Positions 24,981 to 34,203 are shown, numbered from the stretch's first letter. The stretch: 38,753 nt of DNA from Desulfobacteraceae bacterium (GCA_011389745.1 JAABTQ010000010.1:75645-114397), one strand, 5' to 3'. The notes: generated by a model not told the origin, from the sequence alone. A program made the numbers and translations.

Positions 24981-25395
24981 GGAAATCCCCCTTTTAAATC
25001 GATCAGTTTGGGGGAAAATAAAAATGGTGTATCCATAGTTTCGGATGTCCGCTGGTTGAGTAAACCATATGCCAATGTAAAATAATATTGAAGCCCAGTT
25101 ATATCATGAGTTTTGTCAATAATTTTTTCTTTGACATCATTTGTCTAATTCGTTAAAAAAAAGAAAAAAGGTTCCAACCTGAGAAAAGATTACTAATCAG
25201 AAATTGTTCTTTCACATGGGCAATCTCAAATTGAATGATTTTCTTGTTGGGAAAAATTGTTTTGATAGGTCGCCAAAATAACAACTATCGAAGCGATTTT
25301 GCCTCGATAATCGGAATATTTAAATATTATCAAGGTAAATCTACCTGATAATCAATGTTTAGGCAGATCTTGACTACTCGATCCAGAGGCCGTGT
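24981..25395. other. AT-rich gap before the monooxygenase-like gene
   Basis: About 400 bp with no gene or repeat that I can support. It contains A-runs (for example 25155-25168) and ends in the ribosome site AGAGG before 25396. A base-composition step occurs at the start of the next gene. Confidence 0.4.
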
Positions 25396-26481
25396 ATGAA
25401 TTCCTTCGATGCCGTAATCGTTGGGGCAGGTGCGGCTGGTGTTGCGACCAGCTTCTTCCTTCAGCGAAGACAGATCTCCCATGTTGTCTTAGAGAAGGAC
25501 CGCGCTTTCTCAGAGTGGTATGGGCGATGGGACTCTTTCCACATGAACACCGCCAACTGGATGAACGAGCTTCCTGGAGCTACGGTCGAGTTTGCACCCG
25601 GAGCTGACAGAGATGCTTTGGGTACAAGAGCCGACGCCATTCGCTATTTCGAGGCATATCTCTCAGCGGTGGATCCTCCGATACTTGAAGGTATTGATGT
25701 CGAGGCTGTCAAGCAAGGTTCAGCTCAAGATTGGCGAGTGATTGCTGGTGACACGATCCTTGTGGCTAGGAGTGTCGTCATCTGCACTGGGGCCTTTCAA
25801 CAACCGAGAATACCCTCCCTTTCTACTCAACTACCGGGGACGCTCCCACAGATGCACTCAAGGCAGTATCGAAATTCTGAGCAAATCACCACTGCCCAGG
25901 TTCTGATTGTGGGCAGTGGCAACAGTGGGGTTCAAATCTGTGAAGACTTGGCCAGGTCTAAACGATTCGACATGATTACGCTTGCGGTCAGTGGAAACAT
26001 AACCGTGCCTCTGGAAATATTGGGTGTCTCGGTCTTCAAAATAGGGAAGTGGCTCGGAGCACTGGATGCGAGGCCGACTTCTTGGCTGGGCAGAAAGATA
26101 GCCCCTGCGGATCGCGGCGATCCGACAATTCCTCCGTCTCCCAAACAGCTAGCGGACATATATGGTGTCGAGCTAGTCGGAAAGGTGACCGGAATCGATG
26201 GAAGCAGGCTGCAATGTTCGGATGGTAGAACAGTATCGCTCGAGAATTTGAGCATAGTGTGGTGCACAGGCTTTCAACAAAGGCACGACTTCATTGAGGT
26301 CATCGATGGCGAGAGTGTTTTCGATTTGTGTGGACGGCCCATTCATGATCGTGGAGTTGTATCTGCTGCGCCTGGGCTATATTTCGTGGGTCTACGATTT
26401 CAATCCACAGTCTCCTCGCATGCGATTTATGGCGTGGGGCGCGACGCTGAATTTGTTGCCCAACATATAACGGGTAGCTAG
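25396..26481 (+). CDS. Flavin-dependent monooxygenase-like FAD/NAD(P)-binding oxidoreductase
   Basis: A 361-aa soluble flavoprotein. The FAD-binding GxGxxG is at the N-terminus (AVIVGAGAAGVATSFFL) with the ribose-binding E ending strand 2 (HVVLEKD). The second dinucleotide fold has VLIVGSGNSGVQICEDLA, for NAD(P)H. 'WYGRWDSFHMNT' resembles the W..R.DSL.L.T block of FMO/CzcO-type oxidoreductases, and 'APGLYFVGLRFQ' is the C-terminal FAD contact. FMO-type enzymes oxygenate amines, sulfides or ketones; the substrate here is unknown. The base composition is markedly higher than its neighbours (33 and 37 G+C in the 60-base stretches at 25561 and 26101), and an IS630 remnant follows. This points to horizontal transfer. 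Oxygen dependence would be odd in an anaerobe. Confidence 0.8.
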   Translation: MNSFDAVIVGAGAAGVATSFFLQRRQISHVVLEKDRAFSEWYGRWDSFHMNTANWMNELPGATVEFAPGADRDALGTRADAIRYFEAYLSAVDPPILEGIDVEAVKQGSAQDWRVIAGDTILVARSVVICTGAFQQPRIPSLSTQLPGTLPQMHSRQYRNSEQITTAQVLIVGSGNSGVQICEDLARSKRFDMITLAVSGNITVPLEILGVSVFKIGKWLGALDARPTSWLGRKIAPADRGDPTIPPSPKQLADIYGVELVGKVTGIDGSRLQCSDGRTVSLENLSIVWCTGFQQRHDFIEVIDGESVFDLCGRPIHDRGVVSAAPGLYFVGLRFQSTVSSHAIYGVGRDAEFVAQHITGS

Positions 26482-26549
26482 ATGCTTGACCTTGCGTAGG
26501 TAGTTGTCTGTGCTAAGTGCTCTGGGTCATAAATTCGGTGACGTATTTT

Positions 26550-26852
26550 TAAGCAGCCATTTTTTGCTTGTCATCGAATTTGTGTATTAATTTTTTTAAA
26601 TCCTCTCGGGTGAATTTCCACTCGAAAGGCTTTGCAACTTTTTCGTAATCTTCTTGAAAGTCGAAGATTGTGTTTTCAAGTTCTTCGAGGCTATTAAAAT
26701 TGTTTGGAGTTAAAATTTTTCGCTGCAATACGGAAAAATAGATTTCAACTTGATTTAGCCAACTGGCATGGATCGGAGTATGTATTTGAATAGCATTCGG
26801 ATACCAACTTTTGAGACGGTCGATAGAAGCTTGTCCCCATCCCTTTCAGGGT
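26550..26852 (-). pseudogene. IS630-family transposase remnant (C-terminal fragment)
   Basis: The minus-strand frame reads 'GQASIDRLKSWYPNAIQIHTP' and then 'IHASWLNQVEIYFSVLQRK' and 'FEWKFTREDLKKLI', ending in TAA at 26550. HTPIHASWLNQ.E is the C-terminal signature of IS630/Tc1-type DDE transposases (last catalytic Glu in NQVE). Only about 100 residues survive: upstream, a TGA interrupts the frame near 26853 and no DDE domain or helix-turn-helix follows. The copy is therefore inactive. It lies 70 bp after the higher-G+C monooxygenase gene, marking this interval as a past insertion site. The remaining DNA to 27097 shows no gene. Confidence 0.88.
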
Positions 26853-27097
26853 AGTACTTTTTTCTTTCTTTCAGCACGTACTGACAATGCCAGTTTTCAA
26901 GGATAAGCGCGCATTAAGCAAATAATATGCCAATAAAACCTAAGTTGGAGTACTATAGTCATATTTTTCAATATTAAATTTGTAACTGTTTACAGGGAAC
27001 TTCTACGAATGCAAAATATTTTTCGTCATGACGGATTTCATGCTTTCATTTCGGCCAAGGCCCATGGGTATCAAGTAAGGTGCATACTTAGGTAGAA

Positions 27098-27188
27098 AGA
27101 TTCTTCGGTCGCCATGGTTTCAATCAACATATCGGGAAAATTTGCTTTCAGTCATCAACCCATTTCGAGTCGCTCCCTCAGAATGACA
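27098..27188. repeat. AGATTCTTCGG...CTCAGAATGACA dispersed repeat, copy 2
   Basis: It begins AGATTCTTCGGTCGCCATGG and ends GAGTCGCTCCCTCAGAATGACA. It is colinear with copy 1 at 22938 (both have GGTTTCAATCAA/GGTTCAATCAA and a TTTCAG-CAT middle). It lies just beyond the 3' end of the helicase gene. Confidence 0.8.
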
Positions 27189-27270
27189 GATAAGGCCATT
27201 CCAGGTTGAATCCGATGAAAGGAAGAAAGGATAGTCAATTGCAGAGAGGATGATTGTTTTTTTTTGAACC

Positions 27271-30150
27271 TCACCAGGACACGGGAACCCTCACTTTTTT
27301 GCCGGCCTTGTTTCTAAACAGCAGATATTGATTTTTTTTACCGTACAGGAAAAGTTTATGGGTCAGTTCAACATCTTTGATACAATAGTCCACGATATCC
27401 CTGATTCGCCCTTCTTTCCACCATTTTAACGCCAAAAGACCGTTGGCGCTTTTTTCAACCCCCAGGGTCGCGTTGGCCAGATGGTCAAGGGAGAGTCGAT
27501 AACAAAGCCGCTGGTGAATATACTCCAGGATATCCAGGGAATTTAACCGGGAAAAATCAAATTCCGTGTAGCCTTTCAGGACAAGATAATCGAACCGTTT
27601 GATATTAAACCCGACCACCAGCGGCAATGTCTTTAAGTGTTCGAGAAAATCCCCGACCCGGTTTTCCGGAAATTCCAGGTACCGGTTTTGTTTTGAATCA
27701 AACAGCACCGCGCAACTGATCCCCATCTTGTCTGCTTTGTGCCATCCCCCGACTTCCTGCCATGATCGCTGGGTTTCAAGATCAAAAACGCCATAATGAA
27801 TGTCATCAATACTTGACGTGATCTTTTTGATTTCGGGATCGGGTTTTGGGGGTTTGACTTCAATTTCAGGAACCTTCAAAGGCACTTTATTTTTTGAGCG
27901 GATCAACCGTTCAAGAATAAATACCGCAGCTTTTTTTTCAATGGGGCGGTTTCCCGAGCCGCATTTTGGTGAATGTACACACGAGGGACATCCGGTTTCA
28001 CAAGGACAGCTATCGATTGCTTTTAATGTGTATTTTAACAAGGAATCCGCTTTGAGATATGCCTGCCGGCACAGGCCGGCGCCACCGGGTGTTCCATCGT
28101 AGACAAAAACAGCTGCACATCCGACCTGCTGGTGAAAAGGGGTGGAAATACCCCCCAGATCGTTTCTGTCGGTCATGACCAGCAGGGGAAAGATACCGAT
28201 AGCCGCGTGTTCAAGCGCATGTATTCCTCCCATGAAATGCAAATGTTTGCTCTCTGCGCGATGCTGAACACCATAAGAAATTTTTATCCATATGCCCTCG
28301 GTTTCAAATGTCAGAGGGGGAAGTTCCAGCGGGATAATGTTTAATTTGCGTTTGCCGTGAATGGTCCATTTTTCATACCCGGTAACCTGCTCGGTGACTT
28401 TAAGTCTTCCCAGAGACAGAGTGGTTCCAAACGTTTGCTTTTCCTCATAAATGTCTAAAATTTCGGTTTCGGTGTTACTTCTGACTCTTGTATAATAGTT
28501 TACATGGGCTTTGGTCACTTTAACTGTTCGGGTTGCGATATCCAGGGAATCTACGATAAAGCTTTCTCCCCGGTGAAGATAAATCGCTCCGGGATGTGTT
28601 TCCTTGAATGCCCGGAACATATCGATTTCGCCTTTGTTTTTTCCGGTGCTTGCGGAAATGATCACATATCTTGATCCGGCTCCACGCAGATCCACCTCCC
28701 GATGAGGCAGGCGTTTTTTCGAATAAATCCGGGATCCGTCGGCACTTCTGACCAACTCTCCGGATTTTTCAAGCCTGCAAATCATATTTTGAACCGGCTT
28801 TTCGGAAATATATTTTTCACCCGTGATAAGGGGAAGTTCAGAAGCCGCGCAGACCAGTTGCTTTTCCAGAATGGACGGGTTAAACGGATTGATTACGGCA
28901 GCTTCGGGTTCACGCTGAAGAAAATCTTCGGGGTTTCTCATAAAATACTGGTCCAGAGCATCCTCACCGGCAATTAAAACAAGCGCGGCATCCTGTCCGC
29001 TACGACCGGCTCTTCCGCCCCGCTGCCACGTGGCGGCAACCGAACCCGGATATCCGACCAGTAAACACAGGTCGATATCTCCGATGTCAATGCCGAGTTC
29101 CAGGGCACTGGTGGAAATGACCGCTAAAAGGTCTCCTGTGGCAAGCCGTGCTTCGATTTTTCGACGTTCTTCAGGTAAAAAACCGGCACGGTATGCACTT
29201 ATGCGATCGGCAAACCGTCCGGATCGGCTTCCGGCCCACAGGGCGATCAGCTCCGTGAGTTTTCTGGACTGGGTATAGACAATAGTTCGAAGGCCCCTGT
29301 GCAATGCTGCTTTCAGCAAAAGAATGGCGGCATGGGTGGGGCTTTCCATGGGATTGATAAATAGAAGGTGACGATTTCCATTTGGGGCACCGCTTTGGGT
29401 GATGGTGCAAAATTCAAGTCCTGTAAGCTCATGGGCTAACTGATCCGGGTTGGAAATTGTCGCTGAGCTTAAAATAAAGGTCGGCCTGGCGCCATAGTTT
29501 TCACACACCCTGATAAGTCTTCGAAAAACCTGGGCCATGTGCGAGCCCATGACACCCCGGTAAGTATGAACTTCATCGACAATAACATATTTTAAATTGG
29601 GAAAGAAACCGCTCCATGTATGGTGGTAGGCAAGAAAAGACAAATGAATCATTTCCGGGTTGGTCATAATAACGCTGGGGGGTTGAGTCCGGATTTTTTT
29701 TCTTTGCCATGCGGATGTGTCTCCATCATAAATGGCGGCTGTGGGTTTTGATTGAGTGAAAATTTCGGTCATTTGTTCAAAAGCCCGAAGCTGATCCTGG
29801 GCCAGGGCTTTTAAAGGAAAAATATAAAGGGCGCGGGAACCGGGATTCACTGTAATGCTTTCAATAACAGGAATATTGTAAATGAGGGATTTTCCGCTGG
29901 CGGTAGGTGTTGCCGTCACGATATTTTTCCCGGATCTGATGCAATCCAGTGCTTCTGCCTGATGTTTGTATAGCCGATCAATACCCAGATGGGTCAGGAT
30001 GTTTTGAATATCAACGGGCCATGGCTTTTTGGGGCTTGCCCATGAAGCCTTTGTTTGGGGAAGCAATTTTCGAAAAACCACCTGATGCCCCAGTCTGGGA
30101 GATGAGATGAGAGATCTGATATATTCGTTGATATCCAAAGGTTTTTCCAC
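27271..30150 (-). CDS. MrfA-type DEAD/DEAH helicase fused to a MrfB-like exonuclease
   Basis: A 959-aa predicted DNA repair enzyme. The helicase core is at about residues 55-440: motif I TPTASGKS (Lys87), DEVH (192-195), SAT (229-231), 'STSALELGIDIGDIDLCLLVGYPGS' and QRGGRAGR. A DUF1998-type region ends in a Cys cluster (C715, C717, C721, C724, C730). After a Pro/Lys-rich linker comes an RNase H-like 3'-5' exonuclease domain from about 782: DLET (D790, E792), GFNIKRFD (N849, D854) and YCIKDVELT (Y922, D926). In Bacillus subtilis these are separate proteins, MrfA (YprA) helicase and MrfB (YprB) nuclease, acting on mitomycin C lesions. Here they are one polypeptide. GTG start; an in-frame TGA two codons upstream excludes a longer form. 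Confidence 0.88.
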   Translation of the reverse strand: MEKPLDINEYIRSLISSPRLGHQVVFRKLLPQTKASWASPKKPWPVDIQNILTHLGIDRLYKHQAEALDCIRSGKNIVTATPTASGKSLIYNIPVIESITVNPGSRALYIFPLKALAQDQLRAFEQMTEIFTQSKPTAAIYDGDTSAWQRKKIRTQPPSVIMTNPEMIHLSFLAYHHTWSGFFPNLKYVIVDEVHTYRGVMGSHMAQVFRRLIRVCENYGARPTFILSSATISNPDQLAHELTGLEFCTITQSGAPNGNRHLLFINPMESPTHAAILLLKAALHRGLRTIVYTQSRKLTELIALWAGSRSGRFADRISAYRAGFLPEERRKIEARLATGDLLAVISTSALELGIDIGDIDLCLLVGYPGSVAATWQRGGRAGRSGQDAALVLIAGEDALDQYFMRNPEDFLQREPEAAVINPFNPSILEKQLVCAASELPLITGEKYISEKPVQNMICRLEKSGELVRSADGSRIYSKKRLPHREVDLRGAGSRYVIISASTGKNKGEIDMFRAFKETHPGAIYLHRGESFIVDSLDIATRTVKVTKAHVNYYTRVRSNTETEILDIYEEKQTFGTTLSLGRLKVTEQVTGYEKWTIHGKRKLNIIPLELPPLTFETEGIWIKISYGVQHRAESKHLHFMGGIHALEHAAIGIFPLLVMTDRNDLGGISTPFHQQVGCAAVFVYDGTPGGAGLCRQAYLKADSLLKYTLKAIDSCPCETGCPSCVHSPKCGSGNRPIEKKAAVFILERLIRSKNKVPLKVPEIEVKPPKPDPEIKKITSSIDDIHYGVFDLETQRSWQEVGGWHKADKMGISCAVLFDSKQNRYLEFPENRVGDFLEHLKTLPLVVGFNIKRFDYLVLKGYTEFDFSRLNSLDILEYIHQRLCYRLSLDHLANATLGVEKSANGLLALKWWKEGRIRDIVDYCIKDVELTHKLFLYGKKNQYLLFRNKAGKKVRVPVSW

Positions 30151-30218
30151 GGTTCGGTTCAGCCGGCTACGGTTTCAAAATACGGGGTTTCATGTTATTC
30201 TCGTTCCGACGGAAACGA

Positions 30219-30286
30219 AAGATTCTTCGTCGGCCGGAAATTTGTTACCAACTGACAGACAGTCTTGTTGGCCTCCTCAGAATGAC
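30219..30286. repeat. AGATTCTTCG...CTCAGAATGAC dispersed repeat, copy 3
   Basis: It begins AAGATTCTTCGTCGGCCGG and ends GGCCTCCTCAGAATGAC. It is shorter than the other copies, with an inverted pair GTCGGCCGGAAA / TTGGCC in the middle. It lies in the divergent gap between the helicase and the DUF3047 gene. Confidence 0.75.
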
Positions 30287-30381
30287 GATCTTTAATGCAT
30301 AGTGAGTACCTTAAAAATTTTTGGCCTTATAATACAGAATAAGCGGATCTTTTCAATATCAATTTAAATCAGAATAGAGAG

Positions 30382-31146
30382 ATGAAATCAAATATGAAAG
30401 CAACCTCAAAAAATTCAGTGTGGATATTTTTATGCTTGTTCGTCTTTGGGATTAATTACGCAGCCGCCGAATCAGATAGTATCCTGGAGGTGGGTAAATT
30501 TTCCGGGTTTTCCGTGGATGGAAAAATTCCGAACTCATGGCAACCGTTAACCTTTAAAAATATAGACAAACTCACCAGTTACAGTCTGCTTAAAGATAAC
30601 GGGAAAACGGTGATCAGGGCTGAAAGCAAAGCATCGGCCTCAGGGCTGATCAGAAAAATTGCCATAGATCCGCTAAAGTATCCATGGATTACCTGGCGAT
30701 GGAAAATCAGCAATGTTTTTGAAAAAGGGGATGTTTCACAAAAAAAAGGCGATGATTACCCGGCACGTATTTATATTACCTTTGAATATAACCCGGATAA
30801 ACTGAGTTTTTTTGAAAAGACCAAATATAAGGCGGCCAGGCTCTTATACGGGGAATATCCGCCACATGCGGCCATCAATTATATCTGGGAAAGCAAAGCA
30901 CCCAGGGAAACAATGGTGCCTAACCCATACACGGACCGGGTGAAAATGATTGTTGTTGAAAGCGGAGATGAGTATGCGGGCGTCTGGCGTGAGGAACAAC
31001 GAAATATCTACGAGGACTATAAAAAGGCCTTTGGTGAGGAACCCCCGATGATTTCAGGGGTTGCCATCATGACCGATTCGGATAATACCGGGGAATCCGC
31101 TGTTGCCTATTATGGAGATATTCTTTTTTTGAGAACATCTCCATGA
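30382..31146 (+). CDS. DUF3047 secreted protein
   Basis: A 254-aa exported protein of unknown function. The signal peptide covers about residues 1-29 (hydrophobic VWIFLCLFVFGINYAAA with an A-x-A end). The mature part matches the DUF3047 layout: 'WQPLTFKNIDKLTSYSLLKDNGKTVIRAESKASASGLIRKI', then the hallmark 'YPWITWRWKISN', 'DDYPARIYITFEY', 'INYIWESKAPRETMVPNPYTDRVKMIVVESG', 'WREEQRNIYEDYKKAFGEEPP' and 'GVAIMTDSDNTGESAVAYYGDI'. These proteins are frequent in Delta- and Betaproteobacteria and have a jelly-roll-like carbohydrate-binding feel, but no activity is established. The start at 30382 follows GAGAG; Met5 at 30394 is an alternative. It is convergent with efp, with 22 bp between the stops. 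Confidence 0.88.
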   Translation: MKSNMKATSKNSVWIFLCLFVFGINYAAAESDSILEVGKFSGFSVDGKIPNSWQPLTFKNIDKLTSYSLLKDNGKTVIRAESKASASGLIRKIAIDPLKYPWITWRWKISNVFEKGDVSQKKGDDYPARIYITFEYNPDKLSFFEKTKYKAARLLYGEYPPHAAINYIWESKAPRETMVPNPYTDRVKMIVVESGDEYAGVWREEQRNIYEDYKKAFGEEPPMISGVAIMTDSDNTGESAVAYYGDILFLRTSP

Positions 31147-31168
31147 TCGGTTTTGGAAGGTGACCTGC

Positions 31169-31732
31169 TTACCCCTTGACCCTTTCCACATATTGTCCCG
31201 TGCGGGTATCAATCCTGATTTTTTCTCCCGCCTCTATAAACGGGGGTACCTGCACCACATAACCTGTTTCCAGGGTAACGGGCTTGGTGCTTCCGGAAGC
31301 TGTGTCGCCTTTTGCCCAGGGTTCAGCTTCCTTGATGATTAAATCCACAAAATTCGGCAAGGATACACCGATCGGTTTCCTGTCGAAAAACAGCATATTG
31401 CACACGGTGTTTTCCTTGAGAAGCTCCCTTGCTTCGCCTACCTGGTCTTCAATAAGAAACTCCTGTTCGTAACTGCTTGTGTTCATGAAACAATAGCGTT
31501 CGCCGTCGTTATACAAATATTCCATTTCGTGCTCTTCAAGGTTTGCTTCATTGAATTTATCACCTGAGCGAAAGGTTCTGTCGAACTGGGAGCCGGTTAC
31601 CATATTTTTAAGACGGCATTTGTAAAGGGCCTGACCTTTGCCGGGTTTGACAAACTGAAACTGGACAACGGTATATGGTTCTCCGTCAATTTCGAACTTC
31701 AATCCTTTTCTCAGATCACTGGCTTCGTACAT
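31169..31732 (-). CDS. efp: Translation elongation factor P
   Basis: EF-P binds between the P and E sites and relieves ribosomes stalled at polyproline. The 187-aa protein has the three-domain EF-P layout: KOW-like domain I (MYEASDLRKGLKFEIDGEPYTVVQFQFVKPGKGQAL), OB domain II ('YLYNDGERYCFMNTSSYEQ') and OB domain III ('TKPVTLETGYVVQVPPFIEAGEKIRIDTRTGQYVERVKG'). The loop tip is PGKGQ with Lys32, the position modified by beta-lysylation in enterobacteria. No modification gene (epmA/epmB) is in the window. The start is ATG with AAAGGGA upstream. It lies 22 bp after the TrpF-like gene on the same strand and may be cotranscribed with it. Confidence 0.97.
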   Translation of the reverse strand: MYEASDLRKGLKFEIDGEPYTVVQFQFVKPGKGQALYKCRLKNMVTGSQFDRTFRSGDKFNEANLEEHEMEYLYNDGERYCFMNTSSYEQEFLIEDQVGEARELLKENTVCNMLFFDRKPIGVSLPNFVDLIIKEAEPWAKGDTASGSTKPVTLETGYVVQVPPFIEAGEKIRIDTRTGQYVERVKG

Positions 31733-31754
31733 ATAAATCCCTTTCCTATTGAAT

Positions 31755-32558
31755 TTATTTAAAATTTGGATTTAATTTTTTCATGTTTTTTTCAGCGTTT
31801 CGAACCGCCGCTACCAAACGTTTTACTTTTTCCGGATCTTTTTTAAATCGGACAGGTGCCCCGAAATTATTTTGAGCATTGGTGAGGGTACAACTGTCAA
31901 CTCCTGCCGGCCGTACTTTCAAAATACCCTCATAGGCATTTTCCGGTGAAATTCCGCCGGCCAAAATAACGGGTATACGGCTATTTTCAACCAACCTGGA
32001 AGCTATGTTCCAGTCGCAGGTTTTGCCGGTAATCCCGACAAAGCCCTCCACAGGCTGTTCATCGACATTTTTATCAAAGATCATAAAAGTGTCTGTTAGA
32101 AAAAAGTCACTGACAGGTTCAAAAAAACCAGCCATTTGCAAAGACGGAATCCTTTCTGAAAACCCGGGTGGAGCTATAGGAATGGAACGAATGATATTAA
32201 TCTGAGAAAATTTTTCCCTGATATTCACCTGCAGATCGATCAAGTGTTTCATCATTTCGGGATCGTACTCGTAACTTCGCCGATCCTTTTCCTTAACCAG
32301 CATTTCACAAAAATGAACCATGTCGGGACGGTAGTAGTCCAATGCCCGAAATACCGTGTTCTGATCATTAAAGAGTGTAATAAGGCTGCTTTTGGCGCCA
32401 TTTTCATGAACGGTTTCGATGGTGTCTTTTATTGATTGTGACTTCCATTCTTCATTGCTCAGAAGCACACTGCCGATATGATCCACCCCGAGGGCAATTA
32501 TGCTTGCCGCCTCATCGGGTGTTTGAATTTCATAAATCTGAATCAGGACTTTTTTCAT
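31755..32558 (-). CDS. TrpF-like TIM-barrel protein lacking the catalytic cysteine
   Basis: A 267-aa cytoplasmic protein resembling phosphoribosylanthranilate isomerase but longer (TrpF is about 205 aa). Strand 1 reads VLIQIYEIQTPDEA where TrpF has V.K-I-C-G-x-T.P.DA, so the catalytic Cys is Tyr and the following Gly is Glu. The phosphate-binding end is well kept: 'IPVILAGGISPENAYEGI' and 'RPAGVDSCTLTN', the usual LAGGL.P.NV and .GVDVSSG. An Asp is present in 'FFLTDTFM', possibly the acid counterpart. The protein may bind a phosphoribosyl ligand without the normal isomerase chemistry. It is not linked to trp genes; efp follows and guaA is divergent. Confidence is high for the fold and low for function. 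Confidence 0.7.
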   Translation of the reverse strand: MKKVLIQIYEIQTPDEAASIIALGVDHIGSVLLSNEEWKSQSIKDTIETVHENGAKSSLITLFNDQNTVFRALDYYRPDMVHFCEMLVKEKDRRSYEYDPEMMKHLIDLQVNIREKFSQINIIRSIPIAPPGFSERIPSLQMAGFFEPVSDFFLTDTFMIFDKNVDEQPVEGFVGITGKTCDWNIASRLVENSRIPVILAGGISPENAYEGILKVRPAGVDSCTLTNAQNNFGAPVRFKKDPEKVKRLVAAVRNAEKNMKKLNPNFK

Positions 32559-32591
32559 TTATTTTTACAGTTCTAAAGGCCAAAATAGGGT

Positions 32592-32620
32592 TTGACATTT
32601 TGCGAAAGGTCTAACATATT
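32592..32620 (+). promoter_or_regulatory. Candidate sigma70 promoter of guaA
   Basis: TTGACA (32592-32597), a 17-bp spacer and CATATT (32615-32620) lie 47 bp upstream of the guaA start codon, in the divergent gap from the TrpF-like gene. No purine riboswitch fold was recognised in this 109-bp gap. Confidence 0.5.
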
Positions 32621-32667
32621 CACTTTGTTTTCGCAATTGTTTAAGCATTTAGAAAAAGAGGACAAAC

Positions 32668-34197
32668 ATGATACTGATAATTGATTTCGGCTCACAATAC
32701 AACCAGTTAATTGCCCGCAGAGTAAGGGAATGCAATGTTTTTTGTCAGATTGAGCCACCCGGGATCGGCATGGACAAGATCAGAGCACTTAATCCCGATG
32801 GTATTATCCTTTCCGGAGGTCCGGCTAGCGTTTACGAAAATGCCGGCCCCAAAACCGATCCTGAAATATTTAACCTGGGAATTCCTGTTTTGGGTATATG
32901 TTACGGCCTTCAGTTTATGATCTATTCTCTGGGTGGGAAAGTGAACAAAGCACAAAAGCGAGAGTATGGGTTTGCATCGCTGGACATTCATGATCATAGC
33001 GGGTTGTACCATAATATTGATAAAATCACCCAATGCTGGATGAGCCATGGGGATTCAATCGAAAGCATTCCAAAAGGATTTGAAATCGACGCTTCCACTG
33101 AAAATACCAGAGTTGCTTCATGTGTCAATTATGAAAAAAAGTTGTATGGACTTCAGTTTCATCCCGAGGTGCATCATACACCCAAAGGAAAAGAGATTCT
33201 TCGAAACTTTCTGTTTGATATATGCCGGTGCAAGCCCACATGGACCATGAAGGCATTTGCAAAAGAGGCTATCGAAAAGGTCAGGGAAACCGTCAGAGAC
33301 GACAAGGTCATCTTAGGGTTGAGCGGAGGTGTGGATTCATCGGTGGTTGCGCTTCTTGTCCATAAGGCCATCGGTGACAATCTGACTTGTATTTTTGTGG
33401 ACAACGGACTGTTGCGTAAGGATGAAGCTAAAAAACTCAAACAGGTTTTAAAACAGCATTTGAAGATCAATATCCGTTTCGTCAATGCCGGGAATCTTTT
33501 TCTTAAAGATTTGGAAAAGGTTACGAATCCGGAAAAGAAACGCAAAATTATCGGAAAAGTCTTTATGGATGTATTCGAGGCCGAAGCCAAAAAGATCGAG
33601 GGCGTTAAATTTCTTGCCCAGGGAACGCTTTATCCGGATGTAATTGAATCCGTATCGGCTTTTGGAGGCCCATCTGCAGTGATCAAATCCCACCACAACG
33701 TGGGAGGCCTTCCTAAAAAGATGAAACTGAAACTGGTGGAACCGTTGAAATATCTGTTCAAGGATGAAGTCCGGCGGCTTGGAACAACTCTTGGGCTTCC
33801 TGAGCAACTGACATGGCGTCAGCCATTTCCGGGACCTGGCCTGGCCATACGTATTATAGGAAATGTCACCCGTCAGAGACTTTCAATTCTCAGAAAAGTC
33901 GATGCTATCCTGCTTGAAGAAATTCGTCAGGCTGGTTACTATAAAAAACTCTGGCAATCTTTTGCCGTGTTACTTCCTTTAAAAAGTGTCGGCATTATGG
34001 GTGATCAGAGAACATACGAAAATATTGTAGCTGTCCGCGCAGTCAATTCTATTGATGCCATGACAGCGGACTGGGCCCGTCTTCCGCATCAGGTGCTGGC
34101 AAAAATATCGAACCGGATTATTAACGAAGTCAGGGGAGTCAACAGGGTCGTTTATGATATCAGTTCCAAACCACCTTCTACAATCGAATGGGAGTAG
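32668..34197 (+). CDS. guaA: GMP synthase (glutamine-hydrolysing)
   Basis: Aminates XMP to GMP with glutamine and ATP. The 509-aa protein has the standard layout. The N-terminal class I glutamine amidotransferase has nucleophile Cys78 in [11 protein letters not shown] and the His-Glu pair in [15 protein letters not shown]. The ATP-pyrophosphatase domain has P-loop [13 protein letters not shown] and '[11 protein letters not shown]'. The C-terminal dimerisation domain has '[16 protein letters not shown]' and ends in '[19 protein letters not shown]', the conserved XMP-binding tail. An AGAGGA lies before the start. The coiled-coil membrane protein gene begins 6 bp after the stop, so the two are cotranscribed, though no functional link is evident. 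Confidence 0.98.
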   Translation: MILIIDFGSQYNQLIARRVRECNVFCQIEPPGIGMDKIRALNPDGIILSGGPASVYENAGPKTDPEIFNLGIPVLGICYGLQFMIYSLGGKVNKAQKREYGFASLDIHDHSGLYHNIDKITQCWMSHGDSIESIPKGFEIDASTENTRVASCVNYEKKLYGLQFHPEVHHTPKGKEILRNFLFDICRCKPTWTMKAFAKEAIEKVRETVRDDKVILGLSGGVDSSVVALLVHKAIGDNLTCIFVDNGLLRKDEAKKLKQVLKQHLKINIRFVNAGNLFLKDLEKVTNPEKKRKIIGKVFMDVFEAEAKKIEGVKFLAQGTLYPDVIESVSAFGGPSAVIKSHHNVGGLPKKMKLKLVEPLKYLFKDEVRRLGTTLGLPEQLTWRQPFPGPGLAIRIIGNVTRQRLSILRKVDAILLEEIRQAGYYKKLWQSFAVLLPLKSVGIMGDQRTYENIVAVRAVNSIDAMTADWARLPHQVLAKISNRIINEVRGVNRVVYDISSKPPSTIEWE

Positions 34198-34203
34198 GGG
34201 TAT

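Noticed and set aside
31755-32558. Annotation as a genuine trpF
   Set aside because: The catalytic Cys is absent, the protein is too long and no other trp gene is nearby.
32559-32667. Purine riboswitch upstream of guaA
   Set aside because: The 109-bp gap is mostly promoter and shows no paired P1-P3 structure or the conserved loop sequences.
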